From Patescibacteria group bacterium (GTDB taxonomy: Bacteria > Patescibacteriota > Patescibacteriia > SG8-24): a stretch of 48,581 nt of DNA. The stretch is taken from NCBI GenBank assembly GCA_028714475.1, contig JAQTNC010000009.1, positions 1 to 48,581 of the forward strand, written 5' to 3'. A model generated the notes under the pieces. The model saw only the letters and a program-made list of their open reading frames with translations, was not told where the DNA came from and did not search any database. This document shows, one piece after another, positions 19,301 to 27,546 of this stretch. The translations under genes were made by a program, and so were the position numbers. Every line of letters begins with the position of its first letter. The stretch's first letter is position 1.

Positions 19301-21355
19301 GGTTGCCCCCGCCACGGTGAACGTTTCCGTCCCCGCGCCGTCGCCGACGGTGAGAGTTGCCGAGGGCGTCGAATCGCCGATGCCGACGTTGCCGGAAACG
19401 ATGAGGCCGTTCAGCGGCGGCGTCGTGGTCGAGACATTGTAGCCGACGGATGCTCCGCCATTATTGAACCCGACCGCAAAGTTGCCGTTAATCGCCAGGT
19501 AGTGGTTGGTGGGATCAACGATGTCCCAGGCGATGTTGGTATTGTCGCCGCCGCTTGTCCGGATGCTGTGCGCGTAGGTCTTGCCGGTGGCCGCTCCGGC
19601 CCAGCCAAAAACGAGTTTCGAGGCGCCGGCCACGGATGGAGCGCCAATATCGAGCACGACCGAGGGGCTCCCGGTTGACGCTAGGCCGTATGACGTCTCC
19701 GTAACGGCTTGGCCACCCGTGTCCGTATAGACGCCGGGCGTCGCCTGCTGCTCGAGCTGTGCGCCCCAGAGAATAACGCCGGTATTAGTGCCGGTCTCAA
19801 TGCGGAAAGTAGACGTTCCGGTCGAGCCGGCGGTAAAGGCCTGCGTTACCGAGAAGCGCTGCCAGGAGGTCGTGACGATAGCCGCCGTCGCCGTACCGGT
19901 CTCGTTGCCGGAACTCACGCGCAAGTTGACCGTCGCCGTACCGGCAGTCCGTTTCATCCAGACGCTACCCGTCCAAGTCGTTGATGCCGTGACTGGCGCG
20001 CCGGATGCCGATTGCGTGACGCCATTGGCCGCTCCGGCGCCTCCCGTGGTGACCGTATCCGCGGACACAACCCCGTTCGGCGCAGCTTGGCCGTTGGCAG
20101 TTATCGCAATCGTGCTCTCCTTGGTCCAGTTGACGTTGTCGAACACTTCGGAATAGGTAACGAAATTCTCGAACCGTCCGAAGCCGCCATATGCTGACGC
20201 CAGTTGACCACTGTTGAGAAGAACGTTGCCGCCATCTCCTACGGTCAGCTTCTGCGAAGGGGTCGCCGTACCAAGGCCGACTTTGCCGGTGCCGTCCATG
20301 GTGAATCCAATAAACCCATTCGTGAAGAGGCCCAACTTATTCGTCACGTCGTCGTACTGGATGCCGCCCAACGTCGTGCCGAAGGAGAGGTACGAGGTGG
20401 CCAACTGGTCGACATACAGCACATCCAAAAAGTTCACGTTGTCGTACAGCCAGAAATTCTGCGTTCCGTCGCCGTTGTAGTCGTTACCCATGGTCCAGAG
20501 CGACGCGTCCGCATTGTCTGTCCAGCGGACACCCACGTAGTCCGACGTCAGGTGGGTCGCCTTGAGCGTTAGGCCGACCGTGTCCGACACGGCGATGCGG
20601 GCGCCGGTCGCGCCGGACACATCGAGCGTGCCGGCGATGGCTGTGTCCCCTTCCGCATCCACGCTGAAACGGGCCGCGCCGTTGTTCCGAAGATTGATGA
20701 GCAAACCGTTCGCGGGTGGCGCCGCCGGGTTCGCCGTGATGACGCCGTTCGCAATCGTCGGCGTTCCCGTGAGTGTCAGCAGGCCAGAAGCGTCGGTCAC
20801 CGGCACGAAGGCCGCCGTGCCGCCGATCGCCGAAGTGTCGAGATCATCCAAGAGATCGGCGTTCATCGAGTAAGGAGCAGCCACGATGCGCTTGCGGGGC
20901 GCAAGCGTCTCGTACACCGTCGGCACTGCGGTCTCCACCCGGATTTCGAGCCACCTAGTCTCGTTGCCGGAGAAAAGACTCGTCGGCATGACGTTATCCC
21001 CGGCCTCGCCGAGGAGCGTCGAGAACGTGCCGGAGGACACCGTCACGCTCTTTGCCGTCTCCGCGCCACAAGCCCCACGTGCCGTCCATTTGCAGTTGCC
21101 GGCGACGGCGGCGTCGTAGATGACGAACTTGACGTTATGGGCACCGTCGACCACGGCCACTCCGCTCGTATCCGTGAGGCGCGCCTGATAATTGAGGACC
21201 GTATTCGTGGACGGACCGGAAGCCGAGGCCATGGCGAAGGACAGGGCAATGACCCCGCCCGCCGCCAAAAGTGTAAAAAAAGCAGCACCAAACCCATTCG
21301 GATCAGTGCCGGTGGCGATTATCTGTCCCCAAATTGCCCCGATTTTTCGGCGCAT
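13331..21355 (-). CDS. giant secreted surface/fibre-like protein with internal S74-type domain
   Basis: 2674 aa; N-terminal hydrophobic segment; repeated G.VGIG...PS..LTV modules; phage-fibre-like WGAQLEQ segment; SSRRYKDNIAALPFDESKFYRLQPVSYTWK...GFIAEDVAELYPQVV; Pro/Glu-rich C-terminus. Confidence 0.93.
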   Translation of the reverse strand: MRRKIGAIWGQIIATGTDPNGFGAAFFTLLAAGGVIALSFAMASASGPSTNTVLNYQARLTDTSGVAVVDGAHNVKFVIYDAAVAGNCKWTARGACGAETAKSVTVSSGTFSTLLGEAGDNVMPTSLFSGNETRWLEIRVETAVPTVYETLAPRKRIVAAPYSMNADLLDDLDTSAIGGTAAFVPVTDASGLLTLTGTPTIANGVITANPAAPPANGLLINLRNNGAARFSVDAEGDTAIAGTLDVSGATGARIAVSDTVGLTLKATHLTSDYVGVRWTDNADASLWTMGNDYNGDGTQNFWLYDNVNFLDVLYVDQLATSYLSFGTTLGGIQYDDVTNKLGLFTNGFIGFTMDGTGKVGLGTATPSQKLTVGDGGNVLLNSGQLASAYGGFGRFENFVTYSEVFDNVNWTKESTIAITANGQAAPNGVVSADTVTTGGAGAANGVTQSASGAPVTASTTWTGSVWMKRTAGTATVNLRVSSGNETGTATAAIVTTSWQRFSVTQAFTAGSTGTSTFRIETGTNTGVILWGAQLEQQATPGVYTDTGGQAVTETSYGLASTGSPSVVLDIGAPSVAGASKLVFGWAGAATGKTYAHSIRTSGGDNTNIAWDIVDPTNHYLAINGNFAVGFNNGGASVGYNVSTTTPPLNGLIVSGNVGIGDSTPSATLTVGDGAGTETFTVAGATGNISTLGDLNVNGGDLDSSAAIFNVGTSVSTLNLAGGSGGNGCTVDGATGNLTCSGTFTGTITESDTLALVTGRGSTTATAVTLTGGAIVRGLTVDTSTVTDDLISVSVTAGGVGRFTGTITNADLTAPHTWTLPDAGGTFAVSASGNIALSSAGNVTFTGTLPVGSGGTGTATAFTQGSVVFAGASGTYSEDNANFFWDDTNNRLGIGATTPSGRLHIKDSGVDLLEVGNYTISNLEPSPLTVRYNSRIYPIAVGGSNESAAMYMRVDPTGAANMLGGIYGEITSNQEDTENGVFKVIHQGHGDAIYAALYGTSSVAMEAATFTDGTKGIISTVQAAGLGNSTLFTALWEQVTIPNYGMYLAQQAPARALTIQKFTTAPDGWEQIRLVENDYSRNRFAVFNSGETHIASAAATAGSTLKDSPQFIMRGAYWDGAQSVDRNVIFKQPVTGAAASDFRIYIGDAGSETLEAILSTTSLDLQANNLVGVTDITNSGTINANGGTIATTAGTFNLVNANATTVNLAGAATSLVIGATSGTATVRNATVALGGNAAATELRFLEPSGSGSDYTAFKAQAQATSLVYTFPAAFGAAGTVLTDAAGNGTLSWAAPASSTRLDQLLAATATNTIANANFAQTWNWGTLTSQTGLTLGGGSAMTTGSLLAIDSATYVHTGLAETGSLVSIGLVDNSTATGGAATTNGLLVSSSMNTTGLANKTVTGVSVAAPTLTGCTGNPYCTWNGFQTATGAYSQGAGNTFYMNAFNLSAAGNVATTSGTLNWTGLNVNTPALTQTAGTLTAVGLNVTEGNVNSGTLIGLKITGPGTMNGNNFAIVTDSTAGNVGIGTGYYTAQTPKTPVARLQIARASASTTIQLTDEYIHLGGAESVINMYTLIGFGSHSYLSSATTSQAYIGYQETFHRSSNSGDLVFGTRYSGDPFTTATERLRVTNLGNVGVGTGASRLSRLTVKGLADVSPLTDSLQSFADTTVANNTTTITANNGNGAWFTHNVGIGDRISLSSAASTYATVTAIADDNNLTVDAPLGNGTSQTINLKSSLFRADDASGATKFVISDRGYVGIGDTGPSASLAVGDGAGNENFTVNGSTGAVAQVTGAAGSAGYALTANSLTTGSALSISSTSAITTGSLINATYSGAMAGNAVGVNLDMTDSGTSALTRYGQKISVTHSGNMGVGAGSDTIYGLNVAASDTGTNSVGSTTTVYGGYFTASDNTTGSGAMAMGLYGSAAGGSSNYAIYGQINVATGSPASNQYGVSGLLSGAWSTGNNANLYGAKLDNTATFTGTVDSPTKYGAYVSATGNWYSGKDYGLYVTNTSPNTSSNPGNRYGGYVELTNDAFADNYGLDISNATTNSTTAANKYGLRVQSTGVYDGDVNATTNYGIYADASGADTNYGLYVAAGNTAIYVPSVGAGVSLCTSGSGNDVGTIQTCSSSRRYKDNIAALPFDESKFYRLQPVSYTWKAPGSAGPTIGFIAEDVAELYPQVVTHNVDGSIQGIEYGNLTAILFGAIKDVHDRALQLDGNGSSAYEIKTNGTPTVDAQTANSKTLAFAGASWDSVTNQLTTRRISLSNIVTDATDQRLSITNDEGQEIAFFGSNGDAAIKGHLKLGGSAGASLGYDAVSERLTTSASGFSAPSTGFAEAMPSGDYLTAGDIVMVDVANPGNVKRSDSTKVTNGYLVAGVVAERPGYLAGPDEIDTYPVTVAGRVTVKVNLENGPIAIGDAVAIANVPGVGKKADPNSYVVGIALEPFDPATGHGEADAIGVGTITVFLKIGWYDGRAVEQAANSASTGSLAGATSLPNMNGQPIIGIGALEGIDGLWSIDGNGKLTVKEMVTEQAGVKVTDTSKTIGSAFIPAGNSDVTVQNTSVKKNSKVFVTFRRSPKSEWWIELIDDGMFIVKTEQPVPEDTVFDYWVIQVVDETTPPEVEAAPAAETPTEIVPPPGDAPADLGSTPPPSELPPAPEAPAPEETPAPQETTTP
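14690..14980 (-). other. S74/intramolecular chaperone-like domain within the giant protein
   Basis: SSRRYKDNI...IGFIAEDVAELYP...IEYGNLTAILFGAIKDV. Confidence 0.85.
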
Positions 21356-21487
21356 GAAGGTTTAGTTTTTCTTTTTGTTTACACAATAATGATACCTTTT
21401 TTTGCCGCTGGTCGCAAGCCCCAATATAGATGTGTAAGCGGCCAATTTATACCCTCTGCCCGCGTGACATCAATTTTTTATCTAAAA

Positions 21488-21525
21488 TAAGCGGTTTGTC
21501 GATGAATATCTCAACAAACCGCCAG
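21488..21525 (-). terminator. intrinsic terminator of gdhA
   Basis: gcggtttgt ... acaaaccgc with A/T flank. Confidence 0.6.
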
Positions 21526-21550
21526 TTGGACCAAATTACCTAGCTTGAAC

Positions 21551-22786
21551 CTACCGCCACCCGCGTGCCTGCTGGGCTTCGGCGATGCGCCGGACGGCGA
21601 GGGCAAAAGCCGCCGTTCGGAGCGTCAATGACTTGTCCGTAGCCAAACCAGCCACATCATAAAATGCCTCAACCATGAGCTTTTTCAGCTTATCATTCAC
21701 CTCCGCTTCGGTCATATAGTAACCCGTCCGATTCTGCACCCATTCGAAATACGACACGGCCACGCCACCAGAGTTAGCGAGCACGTCCGGAATGACGGTA
21801 ATGCCTTTTTTGGCTAATTTAAAATCCGCTTCCGGTGTCGTCGGGCCGTTGGCAAGCTCCAAAACGACTCTAGCCTTAACCCGCCCGGCGTTCTTATCGG
21901 TCAGGACATTCTCCGTCGCGGCCGGCACAATCACATCCACCGGCAGTTCAAGGAGCCGCTCGTTGGAGATTTCCTTGTCGGCCGGAAAGCCTTTCAGGTT
22001 GCCGTGTTCTTTCTTGTAAGCCAGCGCCTTGTCCAAATTGATGCCCGCCGTCGCGTACACCCCGCCTTTGGAATCGGAAATGGCGACGACCTTGTACCCG
22101 GCCTCGCGGGCCAACTTGGCGAACCAGAAACCGACGTTGCCAATGCCCTGCACGGCGATGGTCAAATCCTTGGCTTTCAGGTTGGCGCGACGACGCCACT
22201 CCTCGAGCGCAAACAACCCGCCTCGTCCGGTCGCCGCCGTGCGCCCGAGCGAACCGCCAATAGCGATCGGTTTTCCGGTAATGACCGCCGGCTGGAATTT
22301 CCCTGTCACGCGCGCATACTCGTCCACCATCCACGCCATGATTTCCGGCGTCGTGTTCATGTCCGGCGCCGGCACGTCCACGTCCGGCCCGATGACCGGC
22401 GCGATGGCGCGGATGAACGCGCGCGACAGGCGTTCCAACTCCCCTGACGAAAGTTTTTTCGGATCCACTGCCACGCCGCCCTTGCCGCCGCCGAACGGCA
22501 CGTTCACGACCGCACACTTGATGGCCATCCAGAAAGCGAGCGCCTTCACCTCGTCGAGGTCGGTCTTCGGATGGAAACGCAAGCCGCCCTTGAATGGTCC
22601 GCGCGCGTCGTTGTGCTGGACACGGTAGCCTTCGAAAACTTTCACCGCGCCGTCATCCATGACGACCGGTACCGACACCTGCAAAATCCGTTTCGGGTGT
22701 TTCAAAACCTCGACCACAACCGGATCGAGCCCCGCCGCTTCGGCGGCATTTTTTAGCTGAACAAGGGCATTTTTGAAGATAGTCAT
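21551..22786 (-). CDS. gdhA: Glu/Leu/Phe/Val dehydrogenase (glutamate dehydrogenase-like)
   Basis: PFKGGLRFHP, PFGGGKGG, VPAPDMNT, GIGNVGFWFAKLA. Confidence 0.93.
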   Translation of the reverse strand: MTIFKNALVQLKNAAEAAGLDPVVVEVLKHPKRILQVSVPVVMDDGAVKVFEGYRVQHNDARGPFKGGLRFHPKTDLDEVKALAFWMAIKCAVVNVPFGGGKGGVAVDPKKLSSGELERLSRAFIRAIAPVIGPDVDVPAPDMNTTPEIMAWMVDEYARVTGKFQPAVITGKPIAIGGSLGRTAATGRGGLFALEEWRRRANLKAKDLTIAVQGIGNVGFWFAKLAREAGYKVVAISDSKGGVYATAGINLDKALAYKKEHGNLKGFPADKEISNERLLELPVDVIVPAATENVLTDKNAGRVKARVVLELANGPTTPEADFKLAKKGITVIPDVLANSGGVAVSYFEWVQNRTGYYMTEAEVNDKLKKLMVEAFYDVAGLATDKSLTLRTAAFALAVRRIAEAQQARGWR

Positions 22787-22810
22787 AATATGGCATCAAA
22801 AAAGATTCTA

Positions 22811-22851
22811 GCCCGAGCGAACCCCGGCGAAAGCCGGGGGAAGTCGAGGGC
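22811..22851. repeat. nested palindrome GCCCGAGCGAA[CCCCGGcgaaagCCGGGGG]AAGTCGAGGGC
   Basis: host arms as in the CCCTGAGCGAAGTCGAAGG-type palindrome at 46474. Confidence 0.75.
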
Positions 22852-23045
22852 CAGTACCGACAAACCCGCCCATTTATTAGGCGGCTTTTTCCCATCGGCG
22901 TCAACAAACGCGGAGAGGCGAGTGTGATTCCCGAAAATTTTTTCGTCTCCCCTTCCTTGGGTCGAGACGGCGACGCTTTTCGTAATACAACATACAACGT
23001 GCGGAGCACTCCTTGCGGAATTGATGACTTCATCTCGCGAGGCCA

Positions 23046-23068
23046 CCCTGTACCGTAATGGTACAGGG
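23046..23068. repeat. hairpin CCCTGTACCgtaatGGTACAGGG
   Basis: near-identical palindrome inserted at 23187-23209. Confidence 0.75.
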
Positions 23069-23175
23069 CTCCGCAGGCCGAGCGCATACGATTATTAGTG
23101 GGTGGAGGCTTGGTTTCTAGATGAGGCCGGGCGGGGTCGCCCTTTAAGGCCACTCGACGCCCGCGTCGGCTCAGT

Positions 23176-23221
23176 CCCCGAGCTTGCCCTGAACCATTAC
23201 GGTTCAGGGCTTGTCGAGGGG
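23176..23221. repeat. nested palindrome CCCCGAG-CTTG[CCCTGAACCattacGGTTCAGGG]CTTG-TCGAGGGG
   Basis: CTTG direct duplication flanks the inner palindrome; empty form is present at 4567-4585. Confidence 0.85.
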
Positions 23222-23316
23222 CGACGCGGGACGGCGATGTGAGCGAAGGCCGCCGCTGGAGCGGCCGAGCGTGCCGTAAGGGCGACCCCGCACGGCCGGG
23301 CGTGTTTTTTGGAATG

Positions 23317-23357
23317 CCCTTCGACTCCCCCGGGTCGCGGCCCGGGGTCGCTCAGGG
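23317..23357. repeat. nested palindrome CCCTTCGACTC[CCCCGGGtcgcggCCCGGGG]TCGCTCAGGG
   Basis: inner palindrome interrupts a cccttcgact...cgctcaggg palindrome. Confidence 0.75.
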
Positions 23358-23378
23358 AATAATTTGATTTGAATAAAC

Positions 23379-23404
23379 AAAAACGAGGCCGCTCGGCCTC
23401 GCCT
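23379..23404 (-). terminator. intrinsic terminator of trxB
   Basis: minus strand GCGAGGCCGAGCGGCCTCGTTTTTGTTT. Confidence 0.8.
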
Positions 23405-23421
23405 CCATCAATCACATTTTG

Positions 23422-24345
23422 CTACGGATTCTCCTCAAGATAATGCAACGCGTCGAGCCCGGCCTGGCAACCCGCACCGGCGGCCGTGATGGCCTGGCGG
23501 TAACGGTGGTCAGCGATATCGCCGGCGACGAACACGCCCGGCACGCTCGTCGCGGTCGTTTCGCCCACGCGGCGGACGTAACCCGCCTCGTCGAGCTCCA
23601 ACTGCCCGCGGAAAATCTCCGAGTTCGGATCATGGCCGACGATGGGAAAGAACCCGTCCACGGCGATTTCCGAAAGCTCGCCGGTCTTGGCATCCTTCAA
23701 TCGCGCGCCCGTCACCCGACCCACGTCAGCGCCGAGCACATCATCCACGAGTGTGTTCCACCGAATCTCGATTTTCTCGTTATTCAAAACCCGCTCCTGC
23801 ATTGCCTTCGAGGCGCGGAAAACGTCGCGGCGCACGAGCATGATGACCTTGTCCGCGAAGCGCGACAGGAGATCCGCCTCCTCAAGCGCCGCGTCGCCGC
23901 CACCCACGACCGCCACGCGCTTGCCGCGGTAGAAGAACGCATCACAGATTGCGCAGGACGAAACGCCGTGTCCGTATAACGCCTCCTCGGAAGGCACGCC
24001 GAGCCGACGCGGGGTGCTGCCGGTCGCGACGATGACCGCCCGCGCCTCCTCGGTCTCGCCGCCGAACGTCACCTTGAAAGGACGCGCCGAAAAATCCACG
24101 GCCGTCGCCTTCTCAGCCACCATTTTCGCCCCAAACCGCTCGGCCTGCTTGCGCATCCCGACCATCAATTCCGGCCCGTCCACGCCGTCGGGAAAACCGG
24201 GGAAATTCTCCACCGTCGTCGTCTGCATGAGCAGGCCACCGGCCAAATCCCCTTCTAAAACAAGCGGAAAAAGCCGCGCCCGAGCGCAGTAGATACCCGC
24301 CGTATAGCCGGCCGGTCCGCCGCCGATGATGATGACGTCACGCAT
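23422..24345 (-). CDS. trxB: thioredoxin reductase
   Basis: IIGGGPAGYTAGIYCARARL, SSCAICDAFFYRGKRVAVVGGGDAALEEA (CxxC). Confidence 0.95.
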   Translation of the reverse strand: MRDVIIIGGGPAGYTAGIYCARARLFPLVLEGDLAGGLLMQTTTVENFPGFPDGVDGPELMVGMRKQAERFGAKMVAEKATAVDFSARPFKVTFGGETEEARAVIVATGSTPRRLGVPSEEALYGHGVSSCAICDAFFYRGKRVAVVGGGDAALEEADLLSRFADKVIMLVRRDVFRASKAMQERVLNNEKIEIRWNTLVDDVLGADVGRVTGARLKDAKTGELSEIAVDGFFPIVGHDPNSEIFRGQLELDEAGYVRRVGETTATSVPGVFVAGDIADHRYRQAITAAGAGCQAGLDALHYLEENP

Positions 24346-24396
24346 ATTTAGGCACTAGGCACTAGGCACTTAGCACTAGATTCTAGGCTCCAAAAT

Positions 24397-24720
24397 CTAC
24401 TCCAGAGCTTCCTTAATCCGCTCCCGCATGTCCGCCTTGTTGTGCAGGCCGACCAGCTGCATGACCGGCACGCCGCCCTTGAAAAGCAGAATCGTCGGGA
24501 TGCTCATGATGTTGTACATGCCGGCGATGCCCGGATTCTCATCCACGTTCATCTTTCCGACTTTCAGTTTCTTGGCATCGTGCTCCTCGGCCAACTCGTC
24601 GATGATCGGCCCCATCTTGCGGCATGGGCCGCACCAAGGTGCCCAAAAATCCACTAAAACCGGGGTCTCCGATTTCAAAACTTGGTTGTCGAAACTGGCG
24701 TCCGTAAAGTTAAGAGCCAT
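24397..24720 (-). CDS. trxA: thioredoxin
   Basis: VDFWAPWCGPCRKMGPIIDELA. Confidence 0.97.
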   Translation of the reverse strand: MALNFTDASFDNQVLKSETPVLVDFWAPWCGPCRKMGPIIDELAEEHDAKKLKVGKMNVDENPGIAGMYNIMSIPTILLFKGGVPVMQLVGLHNKADMRERIKEALE

Positions 24721-25036
24721 AAGAAAAACAGTTTATGCGCCAGCCGGGTCTGTGCTTGTCCGGGTCAGCTGATAGCTGACTCTCCGGCAAACCCCGCTCT
24801 CGCGATTATCCACAAGCGGGGGTCGCCCCCGCCCCACAAATATAACACCAATCGCCGTCTGTCCCAAGCCACGTTTTTTCGGTCGTTTTTGGCGTTATCA
24901 ACATCACGAGGCGCTGGGTGCTCCTGTGTCGGCCGCCGGAATATCATGCGGCCATCGACGGAGACATAAAGAATGGAATAAAATAGCCGCCTTGTTCAGG
25001 CGGCAGCAGAGCTTCTTCGGCGTGTCTTCGGATGTC

Positions 25037-25405
25037 TCACACCAAGTGCAAGGCGGCGTGGTACAACGGCAAGCAGATATCGGTGACGCAGCACATGTCT
25101 CCCACGTGACGCAAGCGCATCCAAGGCGTTTCCCCGGCAGGCACGTCATGAACCACGTCTATCTGTCCGGCGGTGAAATCTTCCGTCAGTTCTTCAGCGC
25201 CGCACCGAAAAGCGACTGTCCAGCCGGCCGTCCCGCCGCACAAGCAGGGGGTAGCCTTCACGACTTCGAGCCGGGAGCTTACCATCCGGGCGTGGCGGCG
25301 CTGTTCCCTGCGCTCCGCGGGCCAGTGTATTCCCCAAATGACGATGAACGAAAAGAGGAAAACGGCAATGACGACAAGAATGCATTGGGCAGCTGATGGC
25401 TCCAT
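25037..25405 (-). CDS. hypothetical single-TM protein
   Basis: AAGGAGG then ATG at 25405; N-terminal TM CILVVIAVFLFSFIVIWGIHW. Confidence 0.7.
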   Translation of the reverse strand: MEPSAAQCILVVIAVFLFSFIVIWGIHWPAERREQRRHARMVSSRLEVVKATPCLCGGTAGWTVAFRCGAEELTEDFTAGQIDVVHDVPAGETPWMRLRHVGDMCCVTDICLPLYHAALHLV

Positions 25406-25508
25406 GGAATCCTCCTTGAAAACAACCAACGCCACCTTACTACCCTATGCGGTGATGTCAAGTGGAGCCTCTCAGGGCCGAGTCTAATCGCTGGATTTGA
25501 ACACGTCA

Positions 25509-25540
25509 AAAACGGCCCGCCTTCGCGGGCCGCGTTTTCA
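25509..25540 (-). terminator. intrinsic terminator of infB
   Basis: minus strand AAAACGCGGCCCGCGAAGGCGGGCCGTTTTT. Confidence 0.85.
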
Positions 25541-25545
25541 AATCT

Positions 25546-27546
25546 TCACATCTTCAGGTTCAGCTTTTTCTCCTTCCGCTCTTCGGTGAAGACGTGGACG
25601 ATGTCGCCCACCATCACCGGGCGGCGGCAGGAAAGCTTGAGGCCGCACTCCTGACCCTGACGCATCTCCTTCACTTCCTGTTTGCCGGCCTGAAGCTGGA
25701 TGATTTTGCCGTCGTCCACCGGATCCTCACCGCGATAGACGACGACGTTCGCGCCGACCGCGATGTGCCCGTCCGTGACGCGGCCGCCGATGACCTGGCC
25801 GGTCTTGTCGCTGCGGAAATTCGCGAGCACCTGGAGCTTGCCGAGGTCGGTCCTGATGACTTCCGCTGGCAGGAGCTCCTGCAGGCGCTTCTTGATCTCG
25901 TCGAACATTTCGTAAATGACGCGGTAGGTCTTGATCGGCACCTTCTTGTCGCGCGCGAGAATCTCCGCGTCGCGGGTCGCGAGCACGTTGAAGCCCATGA
26001 CCACGCCTTGCGCCGCCTCGGCCGCGAGCACGTCGGAGTCGGTGACGTTACCGAGCCCCTTGGCCACGACGGACACGCCCACTTCCGGCGTGTTCATCTT
26101 CTCGAGCGTGCCGGTGATGGCCTCCAGCGAACCCAAAACGTCCGTTTTAAGCACGATATTGAAGAATTTCTTGTCCGCCGCGGCCTCTTCGCCCGTCGCG
26201 GCCCCGGCGGTCATGGCCGTGGTCTGCTGGTCGGCCGTGTAGGCCTTCCGGACCATCTTCAATTCCTTCCCCTCTTCCGGCACCTCGGCGATATCGCCGA
26301 CCTGCGGCGCGTTCTTGAAACCGAGGACGCGCACCGGCGTGCCCGGCAGGGCCTTTTCCGTGAACTTGCCATTCCACTCCTTCATGGCGCGCACGCGGCC
26401 GTAAGCCGTGTCGCCGACAGACAAAACGTCGTTGCGCCGCAGCGTCCCGGCCTGCACCAGCACCGTCGCCACCGGGCCTTCGCCCTTGTCGATATGCGAC
26501 TCGATGATGGTGCCGACGGCGTTGCGATCCGGATTGGCGCGAATGCGGTCCTTTTCCAAGTCAGCGACCAACAGAATCGTCTCCAATAATTCATCCAAAC
26601 CCTTGCCGGTCTTGGCCGACACCGGCACGATGACCGCCTTGCCGCCCCACTCCTCGGTGAGCACGCCGTGCTCCGCGAGCTGGGTCTTCACGCGCTGGAC
26701 GTCAACGTCCGGCTTGTCCATCTTGTTGAGCGCCACGACGTACGGCAGCTTGGCCGCTTCGATGATCTTGATGACCTCGATGGTCTGCGGCTGAACGCCA
26801 TCGTCGGCCGCCACCACGAGAATCGCGATGTCGGCCACGCGCGCGCCGCGCGAACGCATGACGGTGAAGGCCTCGTGACCCGGGGTGTCGATGAAAGTAA
26901 TCTGCCGACCCTTCTTCTCCACCTGATAGGCGCCGATGTGCTGGGTGATGCCGCCGGCCTCGGACTTGACGACGTTCGTCTTGCGGATGGCGTCGAGCAG
27001 CATCGTCTTGCCGTGATCAACGTGGCCCATGACAACCACGACCGGCGGCCGCGGCTTGAGTTTCGTCTCGTCCTCCGCGCCGAGCTTGGCCTTGAGCTCG
27101 TCGGCCGAAAGGCTGGCCGTCGCGTCAACCGTCTGTTCCTCTTCCGGCTTGACCTGAAAACCCAGATCCTCGGCGACAATGCTCGCGGTCGTGTAGTCAA
27201 TGCGCTCGTTGACCGTCGCCAGGATGCCATTCTTCATGAGCTCGGCGATGACCATGTTGAGCGGCAGGCTCAACTTGGCCGCGAAATCGCGCACCGAGAT
27301 GACTTTCGGGAGCGATACCTCCTTCACCCGCGCCACGGCCTGCTCCATGATCTGCTTTTCCTGCTGATACTTGACCTTGAGCCGCTCGAGCTTGGACATC
27401 TCCGTCCATTTCGCCATGATGCGGTCAACCAGATGGTCGTCCACCTTGATGGCGCGCCGGCCCACGTCAAAACCGAGCATCGGGAGCTTTTCCCGCAGCT
27501 CTTCAGGATTGGTGCGCAGTCGCCGGGCCAGTTCGGAGATATTCAT
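25546..27546 (-). CDS. infB: translation initiation factor IF-2
   Basis: VVVMGHVDHGKTMLLDAIR, ITQHIGAY, FIDTPGHEAF, NKMD. Confidence 0.97.
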   Translation of the reverse strand: MNISELARRLRTNPEELREKLPMLGFDVGRRAIKVDDHLVDRIMAKWTEMSKLERLKVKYQQEKQIMEQAVARVKEVSLPKVISVRDFAAKLSLPLNMVIAELMKNGILATVNERIDYTTASIVAEDLGFQVKPEEEQTVDATASLSADELKAKLGAEDETKLKPRPPVVVVMGHVDHGKTMLLDAIRKTNVVKSEAGGITQHIGAYQVEKKGRQITFIDTPGHEAFTVMRSRGARVADIAILVVAADDGVQPQTIEVIKIIEAAKLPYVVALNKMDKPDVDVQRVKTQLAEHGVLTEEWGGKAVIVPVSAKTGKGLDELLETILLVADLEKDRIRANPDRNAVGTIIESHIDKGEGPVATVLVQAGTLRRNDVLSVGDTAYGRVRAMKEWNGKFTEKALPGTPVRVLGFKNAPQVGDIAEVPEEGKELKMVRKAYTADQQTTAMTAGAATGEEAAADKKFFNIVLKTDVLGSLEAITGTLEKMNTPEVGVSVVAKGLGNVTDSDVLAAEAAQGVVMGFNVLATRDAEILARDKKVPIKTYRVIYEMFDEIKKRLQELLPAEVIRTDLGKLQVLANFRSDKTGQVIGGRVTDGHIAVGANVVVYRGEDPVDDGKIIQLQAGKQEVKEMRQGQECGLKLSCRRPVMVGDIVHVFTEERKEKKLNLKM

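Noticed and set aside
15761-19678. Long plus-strand ORFs (15761..17260, 18392..19678) opposite the giant surface gene
   Set aside because: Antisense frames over a repetitive GC-rich coding region; low-complexity GRGEV/DGR composition and no convincing domains.
13331-21355. Prophage tail module
   Set aside because: The S74 and fibre-like segments recall phage tail fibres, but there are no other phage structural, lysis or integrase genes and the protein has a secretion-like N-terminus.
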